From assembly GCA_001931875.2 (NCBI GenBank), contig MSJH02000804.1, positions 1-64,000 on the forward strand: a stretch of DNA of 64,000 nucleotides, given 5' to 3'. Below the pieces are notes generated by a model. That model ran no database searches. It was given only the letters and a program-made list of their open reading frames with translations, and was not told the origin of the DNA. This document shows, one piece after another, positions 1 to 14,300 of the stretch (the stretch's first letter is position 1; each line of letters starts with the position of its first letter). The translations under genes were made by a program, and so were the position numbers. Source of the stretch: Byssochlamys sp. IMV 00236 (lineage: Eukaryota > Ascomycota > Eurotiomycetes > Eurotiales > Thermoascaceae).

Positions 1-3000
1 TAAATAAACCTTTTTATATTTCTTCTTATACTATATATTAATAGAATATTTTATTTTTATAATAAAAAGGTTATACCTTCTAGATAGTCTATACCCCTAT
101 AATTTTCTAACTCCTTTATTTAATTTAATAGGTTTAAATATTTTTATCCCTTTACTTTTAATTTCCTTATTTACTCTAAAGCTAATATTATTTATTAAGT
201 ATAACTCCTGTAAGCCTTCTCTATTCTTAGTCTAATATCTATTATTTTTTTCTAGCTCTAATTTAATAACTCTTATATCTAGGATAATAGATTGCGCAAT
301 ATCTCTTCTCTTAATTTATTTCTTGGGTTATCTATTAAAAATACCTAAATAATAGCTTAATTCTTTTAGTCTATAGAGTAAATTATGCTCTCTATTATTT
401 TATCTAATAAAGCAATATATTATAAATATATTTAATGCTTAAAAAGCTGTCCTAGAATATAATTATAGTTAATCTTATTATTTATTATAAAGAAAGGGAC
501 CTTATAATAAAAAGATTTTACCTATATAGGTATCTCTTTATAAAGATTTATAAAAGGGGTCTGCCCGCTATCTGTTAATATTATATTACTTCTAAATTTC
601 TAGCTTATAATAAGTTTATAGTAATTTATTATATCTCTATATATTATATTAATTTTAGCTTTATTATCTATTATAATATTTTATATCTCCTTATAATTAT
701 TAATTCTAATTGGCAACTTTAGAATTATAGCTATATATAATACCTTATCTTTATTAAGAGGCTTAAGTTATAAGGATATATAAGTGTATTAATCTGTACT
801 ATTTATTATATACTCTATATTTAATATAGAGGTATTAAACTATACTCCTTTAGTATTATAAAATATCGCCTTTATTATTACTTATTATAGTTATAAGGTA
901 AATAAAGCCTTATATAAATTAAGAGATAAATTAATAAGGTCCCGAATTAATATCTAAACTCTAGTATTTAATATCTAGTTTATAACCCCTATTATATTAA
1001 TAGTCCCTTTTAGCTTATCTATAATTTTAAACCTTTTTAACTTTTATTTTTCTTTTATTTTAATAACCTTTTTATTCTTACTTTATTTAAGCATATTTTT
1101 TATTTCTTCTTTAACTATCTTTATTTTCTTAGTTATACTTAAAGGCTAATAATTACTAAATTAATTTATCTTAATTAAAAGAAATCTCTATTCTTATTTA
1201 ATTACTTTTTATAACTTTTTTTTATATAATTATTTAATCTCGCTTTATCTTTTTTTTATTTTTTAAGGCTTATTTAATTTTATTATATTAATAGAATAGT
1301 AATTTTCTATAATATCTCTAGCTTCTTTTTTAAAGTTTAAATTATTCCTAGGCTATCTTAGTATAATCAACTAAATATTATATTTAATTAAGCTAATATT
1401 TTTTTACTCTTTTTTTAGTCTCTATTTAATAATCTCCTTTTATAATATATTCTCCTATATAAGATAAATAACTTCTTTATTTTATCTTTCTAGCTTAAAA
1501 TAAAGTTTATAATCTTTTTTTTAATAAATAAGCTTTTAATTTAAGAGGCTTTTTAAATCTAAATAATAGGATTAAATATAATTAGGAGCCTAGCAGAAGT
1601 TATATAAATTTAAAAGTATTTTAAATTCTCTAGTTGGGTTAAATCCTAAAGGCGCCCTAGCTTATATATTTAAGCTAATATTAGGTATATTACTATTAGG
1701 CCTCCCTATATATTGTATACTATATAATTTTAATTTCTTAAACTCTTTTATTAACTAATTAATCTATAACTACTCTATTAATTTTATTTTAATATTCTAT
1801 TATTTAGTCCTATTCTTATTCTTATTTAGGTAGGTTCTATTAGATTTAATAAGAAGTTATATTTTATTTTTTTTAATTATCTTCTCCTTTATTAAAGCTG
1901 CTATATCTTAATTTTTCTCTAATTCGCTACTATTAAAGTAATAAAGGGTTTTAATTATTTTTACCCTATTTACTATCTCCTTATAGAAATTAATATATTT
2001 AATAATAGATAAAATATAATAGTCTATATTTAATTCTTAAACTATTTATTGCTTAAGCTTCTTTAGAAGTTCTTAAAAATATTAAACTCCTTATAAGTAT
2101 TAGCTTAATTTATTTAAAGTTATTAGCGCTTCTAATATAGCTTAATATTCTTAATTATATTCTCTTAGATCCTTAAAGCTATTATATTTTATATTTTTAA
2201 ATCTTTCTAGCTATTAAATATTATATTTCCTTTAATATTTATTATAATAAGCATATTTTTATTTAATTGCTTTTGCCAGTTTTAAGTAATTCTTCTCTTT
2301 ATATTTAGGTTAAATATTTATTTATAATAATATTGACGGGCTATAATAGTTTATAAATTATTTAATTTTTTCCTCTTTTAGAAGTTAATTTGCCTTATAT
2401 AGCTTTTTAAAAAGCCTTAGATAATAAGTAATATTATCTCTTTTAAAATATAGTGCCCTAGGATTTTTAGGTATTAATATTTATAGAGCTAATATAACCT
2501 AGATTAGCTATATTATTAATAGTCTTATATTTTTAAATATTTAAGCTATCTATATCTTTAGACTTAATAATATTAAGGAGCTAAAAGTCTTTCTATTTTA
2601 ACTAGCGCTAAAAAGATTAGTATTTTTTTTTATATTTTTTTAAAAAAATAGTAATAAAGATAATAATAAGAAATTCTTCTATTTTTTAATAAATAGTTCT
2701 TACTTAATAATTTCTTATTCTTTTTAAATTTTTGCTTTTCTTTTATATTTATTAAGCTTTTCCTTATATTTAGCAGTTCTTCCTTTTTCTTATTATTAAT
2801 ATATATTTTTGCCTTATATTATATTTACTGTCTCTATTAATCTGAGAAATATATTTATTTCTTTTTATTTATAATGGTAATCTTTTTTAGCTGTTTTACT
2901 TATCTTTTTACTGCTTTTTACCTCTTTCTTTAGCTTTTAATTCTCCTTTCTCCCTTATTTCTGCTTAATGTTTTAACGCCCCCTACATTTAGCTCTATTT

Positions 3001-3328
3001 TATTATAGGAAGATATATTAAGACTTAGCATAGAGTCTTTAAGTAAGTAGGTATTAAGAAGAAAGAGAAGGGTATTTAGCTTTGGAGCTTAGAGTAGAGC
3101 TAGAGAAGAAGCTTTAACTATAAACTAATATAGTAAATTAATAATAATTTAATACTAAACTAATACTAAATAATAATAAAAAAAAAAAGCTAATTATTTT
3201 ATTCTAAATAACTAAAAGATATTATCTCCTTTTTCTCCTGCTTTACTTATAGACTTTATAAAGACTTTAAGTAAAAGTATATAACCTCTTAACTAATTAC
3301 ATTCTTTATATTAATTCTCCCTATTACA
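1..3328 (-). mobile_element. Truncated second copy of the Gypsy element, 5' part
   Basis: Positions 1-3,328 align base for base, apart from RIP-type differences and small indels, with 17,906-21,255: position 1 corresponds to 17,906 and position 3,001 to 20,934. The matching part of the other copy is the gag/early-pol end and 5' LTR of a minus-strand Ty3/Gypsy element. This copy therefore has its 5' LTR at 3,001-3,328 and its body running left out of the window. No open frame survives. The orientation is inferred from the better preserved copy. Confidence 0.8.
3001..3328 (-). repeat. LTR copy 1 (5' LTR of the left element)
   Basis: First of four related copies of about 320-340 bp, all in the same orientation. 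Each begins TATTATAGGAAGATATATTA and ends in a CTCCCTAyTA-type end. The presumed original ends TG..CA have been altered by C:G to T:A change. Shared inner landmarks are a 'gactta..ata.agtctttaag' core, a run of related alternating words in the middle, and a 'gactttaagtaaaag' word near the end. Confidence 0.8.
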
Positions 3329-6300
3329 CTATATATTCTTTATAAGTAATAATATCTATAATTAGTTAAAGATATAGGTATATTAAAGATAGGCTCTTAT
3401 AATTTATACCTAATTATTATAGAAAATAATAAATAAGATTTATTAAAAATCTTCTCTTAAAATAATTAAGATATTATTAAAAGATTTATTATATTTAGAT
3501 AAATTATAATAAAAGTCTTATAGAATATAATCTATAGTATTATATATATAATAATATATTATTATTATCTTATCCTAGATAATTAAAGAGATTACTTAAA
3601 TAAGATTTATTAAATATAAGCTATAGCTAATATAATAAGTTAACTTCTCCTTAATATTAATTAGAATATAAAATTATTTATAGGTAATATAATCTCTAGG
3701 GAGAAATAAGGTAATAATCTCTATTAAGGCAATATAAAAAATAATTTAATCTTAAGATTAAAGGTAGCTATATAATATAATATAGAAAAAAGTCTTTTTT
3801 ATACTTCTAAGCCTATAAAAGAAGAAATAGATATTTATTAAAATATTTATTATAGCTTTAATAATTATATTAAAAGCCTAATATTAATTATAATTTAATT
3901 ATAAGATAAGATTCTCTATTTATTAAGTAAGTTTAATATAATTATAGCTTATCTCCTATAAGATCTCTAAATTTAAAATAGCCTTATATTAATTATTTAA
4001 ATAAGAAAAAAGTTAATAGTCTTTTAAAGTTTTCTCTTTTATTAAAAGATTAATAATAATAAAAAAAAGGCTATAATTATAATAGAGAATATAATTAAGG
4101 GTAAGATTATATTATAATTAATTATATTAAATATAATATTTTAAGTTATTATAAATATTATCTTTATATTTCTCCTAAAGCTTATTAATATCTAAGAGAT
4201 CTTTAAAAGTTATTATTATAAAAAGCAATTAGTAAAGCTAGTAGCTAATCTCTATATAATAAGCTTTCTTAAAATATAGCTTCTATTTATCTTTACTCTA
4301 TAAAATCCTATAAATATAATAGGCCTTATAAAATATTAGATAGATATAACTATCTATAGTCTAAATATTCTTAAAGCTTATAAGCTTATAGACTATTATA
4401 AATAAATAATAAAAAAAGTAAACTTCTTTATAAAATAATAATACCTGCTTTACTTAACTAATTTAAAAGGCCTTTATCTAATAATATACCTATTTCTTTT
4501 TTTTTAATTTTTAGATAAAATAATAAGAGAAGTTATAAAATAATAATAGCTTAAAATCCGTTATATTAGCTTTATATAATAATAGTAATAAAAGCTTATT
4601 TACTCTCTTATTAGTATTATATTAAAAGAAGGCTAATAATTTTAATAATACTTACTCTAAATAATTAATAAGCTCTTTAATAAATATCTCTATATTATAG
4701 GTAATAGAGTAGTCCTTTAGTAAGTAAATATAAAGAGTATAAATACTAGGATTAATCCTATAAGTAAAGAATTTAAAGAGATATTAAATTACTTCTAATA
4801 CTCTAATATAATAGCTATTAATATAATTATAAATCTTATTAATATTTATATTTAGCTCTATAATTATATAATTAAGTCTCTTATAGATATACTTATATAA
4901 ATATTTAATTACCTTAATACTATTATATACCTCTATATTAATATAGTCTTTATACTGCTATATTAGGTAAGGATTATAGGGGATAACCTATTTATTCTTA
5001 ATCTCTAAGAAGCTATTTATTTTAGTTAAGTTTTAAATTTAAATCTAAGTCTTTCTCTATTAATAATACTTAAGATAAGAGTTTTTAATTAAGATAGTCT
5101 CCTTATAAAAGGGCTTAAGGAAATCTTTTAAATATTTTAATACTTTATTAATCTCTTTTATATAGAGGGCTTTAAGATTATAATAATTATATAATTAGTA
5201 AATTAAGTTAGTAGTAATAATATTATAGAGCTTAAGATTTTACTATTTTTAAAGTTCTAATTATTTAAGAGTTATTTAGCTATTAATAATAAGCCTAGGC
5301 TTATTAATAATAGAGATCTCTATATAGATAATCTTATTAATATATTTAATAATAAGTATTTTAAAGCTATCTTTAACTTAGAGAAAAAAGTAAGTATAAA
5401 AGAGACTATATTTCTAATATTTAACTACCTAGATATTAGTAATATATTCCCTAAAAATTAAATTCTTATATAGCTTAAATATAAGTTCTAATAGCTTAAT
5501 ATAAAATATATAGGCTATTAAGTTAGGGTAATTCTTTTAAGACTAAATAGAAATGCTAATTATATCTCTAATAAGTTTAGCTTAAATCTTATCTTAATAT
5601 AGGTTTATTATAAAAATAATAAAAAGATAAAGCTTTTTAAATTTATAGATAATAGCTATAAAATCTTAATAATATTATTATATAAAATAATTATTACCTA
5701 TAAAGCCTAATAAAAGAATATATAATTTATTTATATTAATAAGATTAGTACTAGTAATAGCAGTAAAGGCTATCTTAATAATATTATATCTCTTAGCCTA
5801 GAGCTTTTTCTAGTTTTATTTAAACTAATCTAACTTATACTGCTTTATAGATAATTATAGATTTATAATAAATTGCTAATAAAGATAACTAGTATATTAT
5901 ATTATATTAAAGTTATTTAAGTATTAAAATAGAAGCTAGTAATAATAAGTAAGTAATATAATTTATATCTATTAATACTCTTAGCTATTATAAATAAGAT
6001 CTAGCAGCTAAAGCTGCTAATATTAACCTTTTTTATCCTAAAAAAAAAGAATATATTAAAAAGAAATATATAGCGGGTATAAATAATAGATTAATATAAG
6101 ATATTATTTTAAATTAATTTATTAAGTAATTAAAGAGCCTTAAAAAATTAAAATAATTTTCTTAGTTTTATTTTTATATTAATCTTAGTATTATAGCTAT
6201 AGGTTATATTTAAAAATAATCTAAGGTATATTATTATTATCTTTAGGGTAAGTATTATTATTTATTATATTATTACTATTAGAGATAATATCTATATTTT

Positions 6301-9300
6301 TTTTAGACTAATTAAATATTAAATATTATATAAAAGAGGATTTAATAAGATAAAGGCAGATATTATAAAAATTTGCCTAACTATACTCCTTTATAATATT
6401 TAGAATAAAGCCTACTAGTTCTATTGCTAAAATTGCCAGATTATAAGAATATTTACTATTCTTATTAGAGATTAAATATAACTATAAGATAAGATATAGG
6501 CACTATAATTTATAATTAATATAATATTTAAAAATATTATAAGTATAATAAAAGACTTTTTAGAATAGATTAACTCTATATAGTAATATATTTAATTACT
6601 ATATAATCTTAATATATACCTAAGGTATTAAGCTATATTCCTGCTATACTTAATTTATCTTTTTAAGATTAAGAAAATAGAGCTATATAAAAAAGAGTAT
6701 TACTCTATTTAGAGGGCTAATTTAATAATAAAATACTCCTTATAATTAAAAGATCTGCCAGTATTATTAAGGGGCTAAATATTAATTATTTATATAAGCT
6801 ATAGAGATAAATATTAATAATATATTAATTAACTAGATATTTTTATAAAAGAGAATTAATTCTATATTATTATTACTAAAATATTTCTTTAATAATAATA
6901 GTAGCTCTTATATTAGTTCTATATTAAGGCTAGGCTTAATATTATTACTCTTATAATAATAGTTAAAGATATTATTATTAATAGTAATCTTATAGCTTTA
7001 AAATAAAGTATAGTAATATTTATATTAAATATTTATATAATTAAAAAATAATTATTACTATTCTACTATTAATAAATAAAAGGCTTTAAGAATAGTTTTA
7101 ATAGCTTATAGTTTAACTTTAATTATCTTTATAAGAGATTTACTTTAAGATATTTAAAAATAATTATTATAGATATTATAGGTAATATTCTTTATAAGAT
7201 AATTCTAATATTAAGGATTTATATAATATAGAGGGCAATATATAGGCTATATAATCTCTAAGGTAAAAAAAAAGGCTATTTATAATTACTACTAGATTTA
7301 TAATTAAGAGATTAAGATTAAGACTTCCTTAGCTAAGTTTACTAATATATTTATATATAAGGATAAAATTGCATATAGTATAAACTTTATAAGAGTATAT
7401 AAAATAGGTTAGAAGTTATTAAAATAGTTTAAGAAAAGAATCTATTAGAGAAAAATTTATTAGAGAACTTAATTAATCTAGAAGAGAATATATTTTATAA
7501 TAATAACTTAATTATAGTATAATTTATAAAGAGATTTATAAATAATAATAAGGGTAATAGAGATAATTATTTTATTAATATTATAAAAGATATTAATAAT
7601 AGTATATAAGGTAATAATATAGATAAAATCTAGTAATAAGACTAGCTGCTAAGAATAAGAGATATAGATTAAGCCTCTATTTTTATAGGAATAGCTACTT
7701 ATATTTAAATTATTATTAGACTTAGTAATAAGCGCTGCTATTATATATACTTATAATACTAAAACTATTTAAGACTTATATATATATTATAACTATATTA
7801 TAAATAATACCTATAATTATTAATCTATATAAATACCCCTTTTATAAGCTATTATTAGCAGCTATTATATTTTATATTAGAAGATATATAATTACTATAT
7901 TAAACATAATATAAGAATATAATTTAAGTAAATATAATAAATAGTTAATATATAGGCTTATATAAATATCTTATTATATATAACTAGGCCTTAAATATAT
8001 ATTTAATATAGCCTCTTTTAGCAGATAAATAATATAGATTATATAAATTATATAGATTATATTAATATATAGTACCGCTAAAAATTATTAAATATAGCCT
8101 AGATAATCTTAAAAATATAGGCCTTATATTAATATTAAAATAGCTAAGATAATAATATATTAAAAAATTAAAATAAAATATAATAGAAAAGTAAGGTAAA
8201 GTATAGTAATTTATCTTAAGGTTAATACCTAAAAATAAAATAAGATAAAATAATCTTAGGGACTAGAACTAATCTTATAAGAGATATTTTATTTATTATA
8301 TAAAGAGAGTTATATAAGTATTATAAAATCTTAATATTTTATTAATATGCCTTATTACTCTAGAGTTTACTATATAATTAAAACTAATTAACCTATTATA
8401 AAGAATATAGCCTTAGTCTTTAATATTCTTAGTACTCTTAATTTAACTTTAAATATATCTTTTTCTAATAAAGTAACTAGGTAGAGATAATTATACTAGC
8501 GGCCTATATAGTAATTAAAGGCATTATCTTATTAATTAAATATATAACCCTAGTTAAGTTCTATTAGGGGTTATATATAGAAATATAAAAACTAATATAA
8601 TAAATATCTCTTTTCTTAAATATAGTTAACCTCTTACTAACTAATATAGCTTATTAATAGCTTAGATATACCTTATCTCTTGCTAAACTAAGTAAACTAA
8701 ATAAATTAAATAAGATTAAAAACTTAAAGCGCGAAGATAATAGAAGGTTATAAATAAAGAAGTCTTAAATACTATTAAATATATTTTATTTTAATAACTA
8801 TAATTATAATAGATTATTTAATAATAATAATAGCAATAATAATAGTACTTACTATATACTAATACTAGATATTAATATTAAGCCTATTATTAAAGATATA
8901 ATTATTTATACTTAAATTAATAACTATAAGATAATAGTATTTTTAGATAGTAATAACCTTTTTAAGGTATTAAATATATTATAGCGCAATAGCTATTAGA
9001 GCATTATTAAGGTATATTAATAATAGCGCTATTAGCTCTAGAAGTATCTTATATCTTTAGTTTTATTTCTTAGCTAGTTAATACTTTATAATTAATTAGA
9101 ACTTAAGAATTAATTAGTATAAGAGGTTTAATATAAGTATTAATATTATATAGTAATTTAGTATTATACTATAATATATATATTTTAAAATAATAAATAT
9201 AATAGTAATAGTATTAATTATAAAAAGATTTTAATATTTATATATATAGTAGATATATATAATTATACTAGCTTAGCATAGACCTTAAGCTAATAAGAGA

Positions 9301-9722
9301 AATTAAAGATTAGCGGGTCTAAAGTATTTTAATATTTATATATATAATTATTATATATAATTATATTAGCTTAATATAGCTAATTAAAGGACCTAAAAAT
9401 TAATAAGTTTAAAAAGTTTTAATATTCTTATAAATAGTTATTATATATAATTATATTAACTTAGTATTTATTTTTAACTAATAAGAGGCCCTAAATCTCT
9501 ATAGGCTTCTGCACAGTTAGTTATATTATATAAATATAGAGCTTATCTAAGTAAATCTAATTAGCCTAAGAGACTTAAGAGAATCTAATTAGCTTAAGGG
9601 ACTTAATATTAAAGTTTTATATTATTTACTTAGATTTTAAATACTATATTATATTTAAAAAAGCTTTACTAGTTATTTAATTAAATTTAAATTATAGTCT
9701 AATACTTATTATATATATATAG
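3329..9722. repeat. Unidentified decayed repeat segment
   Basis: A 6.4-kb RIP-degraded stretch between two LTR copies. No family could be assigned. The clearest coding trace is on the plus strand from about 6,363 to 6,870: one frame is interrupted only by TAA/TAG and reads through a Cys-containing patch (FYC, stop, NCQ) followed by hydrophobic stretches. If the stops are former Gln/Trp codons this was a long Gln-rich protein. A second coherent trace is on the minus strand near 4,640-4,810. Both could belong to one or two inserted elements of unknown class. Confidence 0.5.
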
Positions 9723-10060
9723 TATTATAGGAAGATATATTAAGACTTAGTATAAAGTCTTTAAGCGAGTAAGTATTAAGAAAGAAGAAAAGGATATTTG
9801 GCTTCGGAGCTTAGAGTAAAGCTAGAGGAGAAGCTTTAGCTGTAAACTAACATAGTAAACTAATAATAATCTAATACTAAACTAATATTAAACAATAATA
9901 GAAAGGAAAAGCTAATTATTTTATTTTAAATAACTGAAAAAGTATTTTCTTACTGTCTTTTTTTCTCTCTTACTCTACTTATAGACTTTTTAAAGACTTT
10001 AAGTAAAAGCATATAATCTCTTAACTAATTATATTCTTTATACTAATTCTCCCTACTATA
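9723..10060 (-). repeat. LTR copy 2, probably a solo LTR
   Basis: This copy matches LTR copies 1, 3 and 4 over its full length and in the same orientation. Neither flank resembles the sequence found inside the LTRs of the full element: the polypurine tract seen beside copy 3 and the leader seen beside copies 1 and 4 are both absent. That fits a solo LTR left by LTR-LTR recombination. A truncated element scrambled by later insertions is the alternative. Confidence 0.65.
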
Positions 10061-10996
10061 ATAGATAGCTATATTTAAAGAATTTCTAGTTATTCTAATA
10101 TTGTAATAAATAGCTAATTCTTTATTAAATAAACTAATCTTTTTTATAGAGCCTATAGACTCTATTCTTAATAAATAATTATAAGAGAAGATTAAGATAG
10201 TATTTATATAGCTAGAAGAGACTTATATAAAAATCTCCTATAATACTTTAATAGAGTTAATTTATAAAAATACTTCTTTATTATATATTCTCTTATAAGA
10301 GATACTATACTAATCTATAAAATAAGAACTAAATAATATTTATCTTATTATATTAGATATATATTAGGATTTATTTTTATAATTAAATATTTAAGGCTAT
10401 TAATAATTAATACTGCAGTTAGTATTAGTAATAAATCTTATTACTTTATTAAATTAGCTCTCGCTATAGTAATAGGAAGAATATTATAATATTAAAATTA
10501 ATCTACTATAAAAATAAATAAACTTTTAAATTTATAATATTATTAAGTCTTAATCTCTTAATTTAATTTATAATTTATTAAGTTAATAATATCTCTATTA
10601 TATTAGGAGCAATACTTATATATTATATAAAGGGGAATTAAATATTAAATACTAGCTCAGATATTTATTTTACTATTTAAAGAGAAGTATTCTTAATATT
10701 TAAACCTATAAGAATCTCTATAGCTTACTTTAAGAGTATTTATAAAAAATAACTACTATCTTAAAGAACTAATATTATTTTAATATAATTTAATAATATT
10801 CTATTACTTATTTTAAATATTTATTATACTTTAAAAACTAATAATAATATCTTATTATTTATTTTACTTAAAAGCTAAGAATTTAAGATCTTTATAAGTA
10901 AAGATAATAAATATTTTATTATAAAGATTTTAAAAGATAGCTACTTTTATAATACTATAATCTTTAAAAGATAAAGATATTTTATATACCTTATAG
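10061..10996. repeat. RIP-degraded spacer between two LTRs
   Basis: A 0.94-kb AT-rich stretch between LTR copies 2 and 3. It has no recognisable coding trace and no match that I could see to the other segments. Probably part of an older element into which the Gypsy copy inserted. Confidence 0.4.
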
Positions 10997-11334
10997 TATT
11001 ATAGGAAGATATATTAAGACTTAGTATAGAGTCTTTAAGCGAGTAGGTATTAAGAAGGAAGAGAAGGGTATTTAACTTCTAAGCTTAAAGTAAAGCTAGA
11101 GAAGAAGCTCTAGCTATAAACTAATATAATAAACTAATAATAATCTAATATTAAACTAATATTAAATAATAATAAAAAAAAAGCTAATTATTTTATTTTA
11201 AATAACTAAAAGGTATTATCTCCTTACTATTCTTTCTCCTCTCTTATTTTATTTATAGACTTTTTAAAGACTTTAAGTAAAAGTATATAATCTCTTAATT
11301 AATTATATTCTTTATACTAATCTTCTCTATTATA
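10997..11334 (-). repeat. LTR copy 3 (3' LTR of the Gypsy element)
   Basis: This copy matches LTR copies 1, 2 and 4. It lies immediately to the left of a purine-rich tract (minus strand), which marks it as the 3' LTR of the minus-strand element. Differences from copy 4 are almost all C/T or G/A. Confidence 0.8.
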
Positions 11335-11335
11335 T

Positions 11336-11350
11336 AGCCTCCCCTTCTTT
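11336..11350 (-). other. Polypurine tract next to the 3' LTR
   Basis: On the plus strand the bases read GCCTCCCCTTCTTT; on the minus strand this is a purine run ending at the LTR edge. In LTR retrotransposons such a tract primes plus-strand DNA synthesis and always sits just inside the 3' LTR. Its position fixes the orientation of the element. It stands out because C-runs are rare in this AT-rich block. Confidence 0.7.
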
Positions 11351-14300
11351 AAGAATAAATATTCTTATCTGCCTTTCTTAATTATTATAGTTTATATTAT
11401 CTTCTCCTTCTAATATTATAAATTATTTCTAAAATAAGAATATTCTAATTTCTAGTATTATATATATCTTAAAACCCCTAATTTATAAAGCTAAGTTCCT
11501 TTTTTCTGCAGATAATCTTAAACTAATAATATATTTTATTTTAATATAAAATATAGCTCTATTTTAACTTTTAAGTAATTTTAGTTTAGCTAATTAAATA
11601 TTACTCTGCCTATAACTATAACTTTATTTATTTAAATATTAAAAGGCCTAGATTTTTTTTAATTAGATTTTATCTTATCTTGCTTTCTATAATTAAAATA
11701 GTAGATATTATTAAGATCTATTCTCTAATTCTCTAATATTAACTAATATAAATTATTAATAAAGGTTACTTTTTTCTATCTAAGTATAATATCTCTTAGG
11801 CCTATAATTTTTTTAGATTTATCTCTAATAATTAGTTCAGTCCCTAAAATTATAAAGCTTTAGTTTATTTCTCTCTTAAAAATAGCAGTCTTTATATTTA
11901 ATACTTTTAGCTTATATTTCTTAAGATATTAAACCTATAGTTTATATTTACTATAACTATATAATACTAACTAGATTAAATAAATCTAGATATTTTATAT
12001 AATAATTTTCTAGAGAATACTCTTAGATAAGTTTTTAAGCCTTATTAATCCTTTATTTTTTTTTTATAATAAAGAGCTGCTTTTACTTTTATAATAGTAT
12101 ATTATAATATTTCTTTTATTAATTTCCTTTTAAAGGGTATAATCTAAAAAACTCTATTTATTTTTTAATAGTTAAAGTCCTCCCTTATTATAATATTTAA
12201 TTAAATATATTAATTCTATATCTTATTTAGGATAAAATCTTTTTTACTTAAGTTAAAATATTTTTTATCTCTATACTTAAATTTAAGATATTCTTTAGCT
12301 TTATATAGGTTATCTTAGGCTTTATAATATAAGCTATTAAGTATATTATTAAAAGTATTTATATTAATTAACCTAAGATCTCTAAATAGTTAAACTATCC
12401 CTAATACTAAAAATTTCTTAGGGAGAAGATCTTTAAATAAGGATTTTTTAACTTCTATATTATTTTTATCTTTTATATTTTTAAGATTTTTTAAAATAAG
12501 ACTTTTTATTTTTCCTTTAATTTAGCTATTACTAAGTATATCTAGTATTTACTTAGCCTTTATATTATTTTTAAATTATATAGTTCTGGCATTCTATATA
12601 TCTTTTAAATATCTGATTTTTTTCTTAATAAAGGGGTCTTCTAGATTTACTATAGAAAAGGAGGGCTTTATATTAGTTTTTAAGGCTTTATTAGGAGGTT
12701 TTATTACTAGTTTATTTTTAGAAATTTTATTTATAAACTATTTAATTTTTTTAAATAAACTTTTATAAAAATAGGTTATTGTTTTAAATAATCCTTTCTT
12801 TTATTACTTTACTACTACTAGTTTTATATTTTTAACTACTTTTAATACTTCTCTAGCTTTTTTTATAAATATATTCTTTTTTATTTTAATTATATTAGCC
12901 AATAGTTATATATATAGCTTATAAATTAATTTAATCTTCTTTAAATTAACCTACTGTAAAACTTCTTTAATCTCTTTAATATTTATATTTAGTCTACTTA
13001 GCTAAGACTATATTTTAGTTTTCTCCTTATTTAAGCAGTAATAATCCTTAAAATTAATATTAAGTCTTTATCTCCTTTAAAACTATTTCTAGTAGTTTAT
13101 ATTAATATTCTAGTATTTAAGATTATTATTATTATTTATAAATATTTTTAATCTTTCTCTAAAGATATTATCTTTTATACTCCTTAGTCTTATTATATTT
13201 TATATTTTTTTAATATAAACTTAGCATATAATAATAGGTTTAATCCTTTCTTCTTTTAAAAGTTTTAATATTTTTTTATTTTCTAAATTAATAATATTTT
13301 TCCTTATTAATATAGATATACTAACCTTATATTTATATCCTTTTTTTAGCCTTTTCTTTTTATCTTAAGTTTTAAGCTTTTTTTCCCCTTTTAGCTTTTT
13401 AGGACTCTTAGTCCTCTTTTTCTTTTTTTCCTCCTCTTTTATACTTTTTTTTTTATCTAATATTAGATTTATTAATAAGCTTTTACTTAAATCTTTAATC
13501 TAATATCTTTTTTTTTTCCTATAATCTCCTTTAGAAGATTATTTTTTTTTACTCTTATTTTAATCTCTTATAATTTTTTATTAATAAGCTTTTAAAAAAT
13601 TAGTCCTTCTCTGCTAAGGGCTTTTTTTAAAATATCTTTTACTTTTTTAATATTAGTTAGTTAAAAGCTCTTTTTAGTTAATATTCTTTATCTCCTAATA
13701 TTATAAAGTCTATTAATTTATATTTTTATTAAATATATAGCTGCTATTTTTTAGTCTCTAATATTAGAAGCTAATTCTTTTATAGCTATTAAGGTTTAGT
13801 ATAATTATTTAATAATTAATAAGACTTAGTCTATAGTCTTTTAGCCTTATTTCTTTATAGCTTTATAGTAATCTTTATTAATATATTTATAGTTTTTTTT
13901 TATTTATATTTTTAATTCTTTTAGCTTATTAATAGCTAATATTTTTTTCTTTCTTATTTCTTCTAATAGCTTTTATTAGTTTAAGAAATTATAAAAATTA
14001 TTAATTGCTTTATTATACTTACTTTAAAAATTTAAAATAATTACTATTATATTGCTTATAAACTAAATTTTTTCTTCTTTATTATTAGCCTTACTTATTA
14101 TCTCTTTTATAAGCTTATAAATTTCACTAATTATAGTATATATATATATTTTAAGTTAAAGAGCTTTATCCTAATAGATAATATTTTATATTTCTAATAT
14201 ATTTTCTTCTATTTTTAATATATATTTTTATAAAGTAATTTTTTAAAATAGTTTCTAAATAAAAAGATATATTTAAAAGGTAAGATAAGATTAAGTTTAG

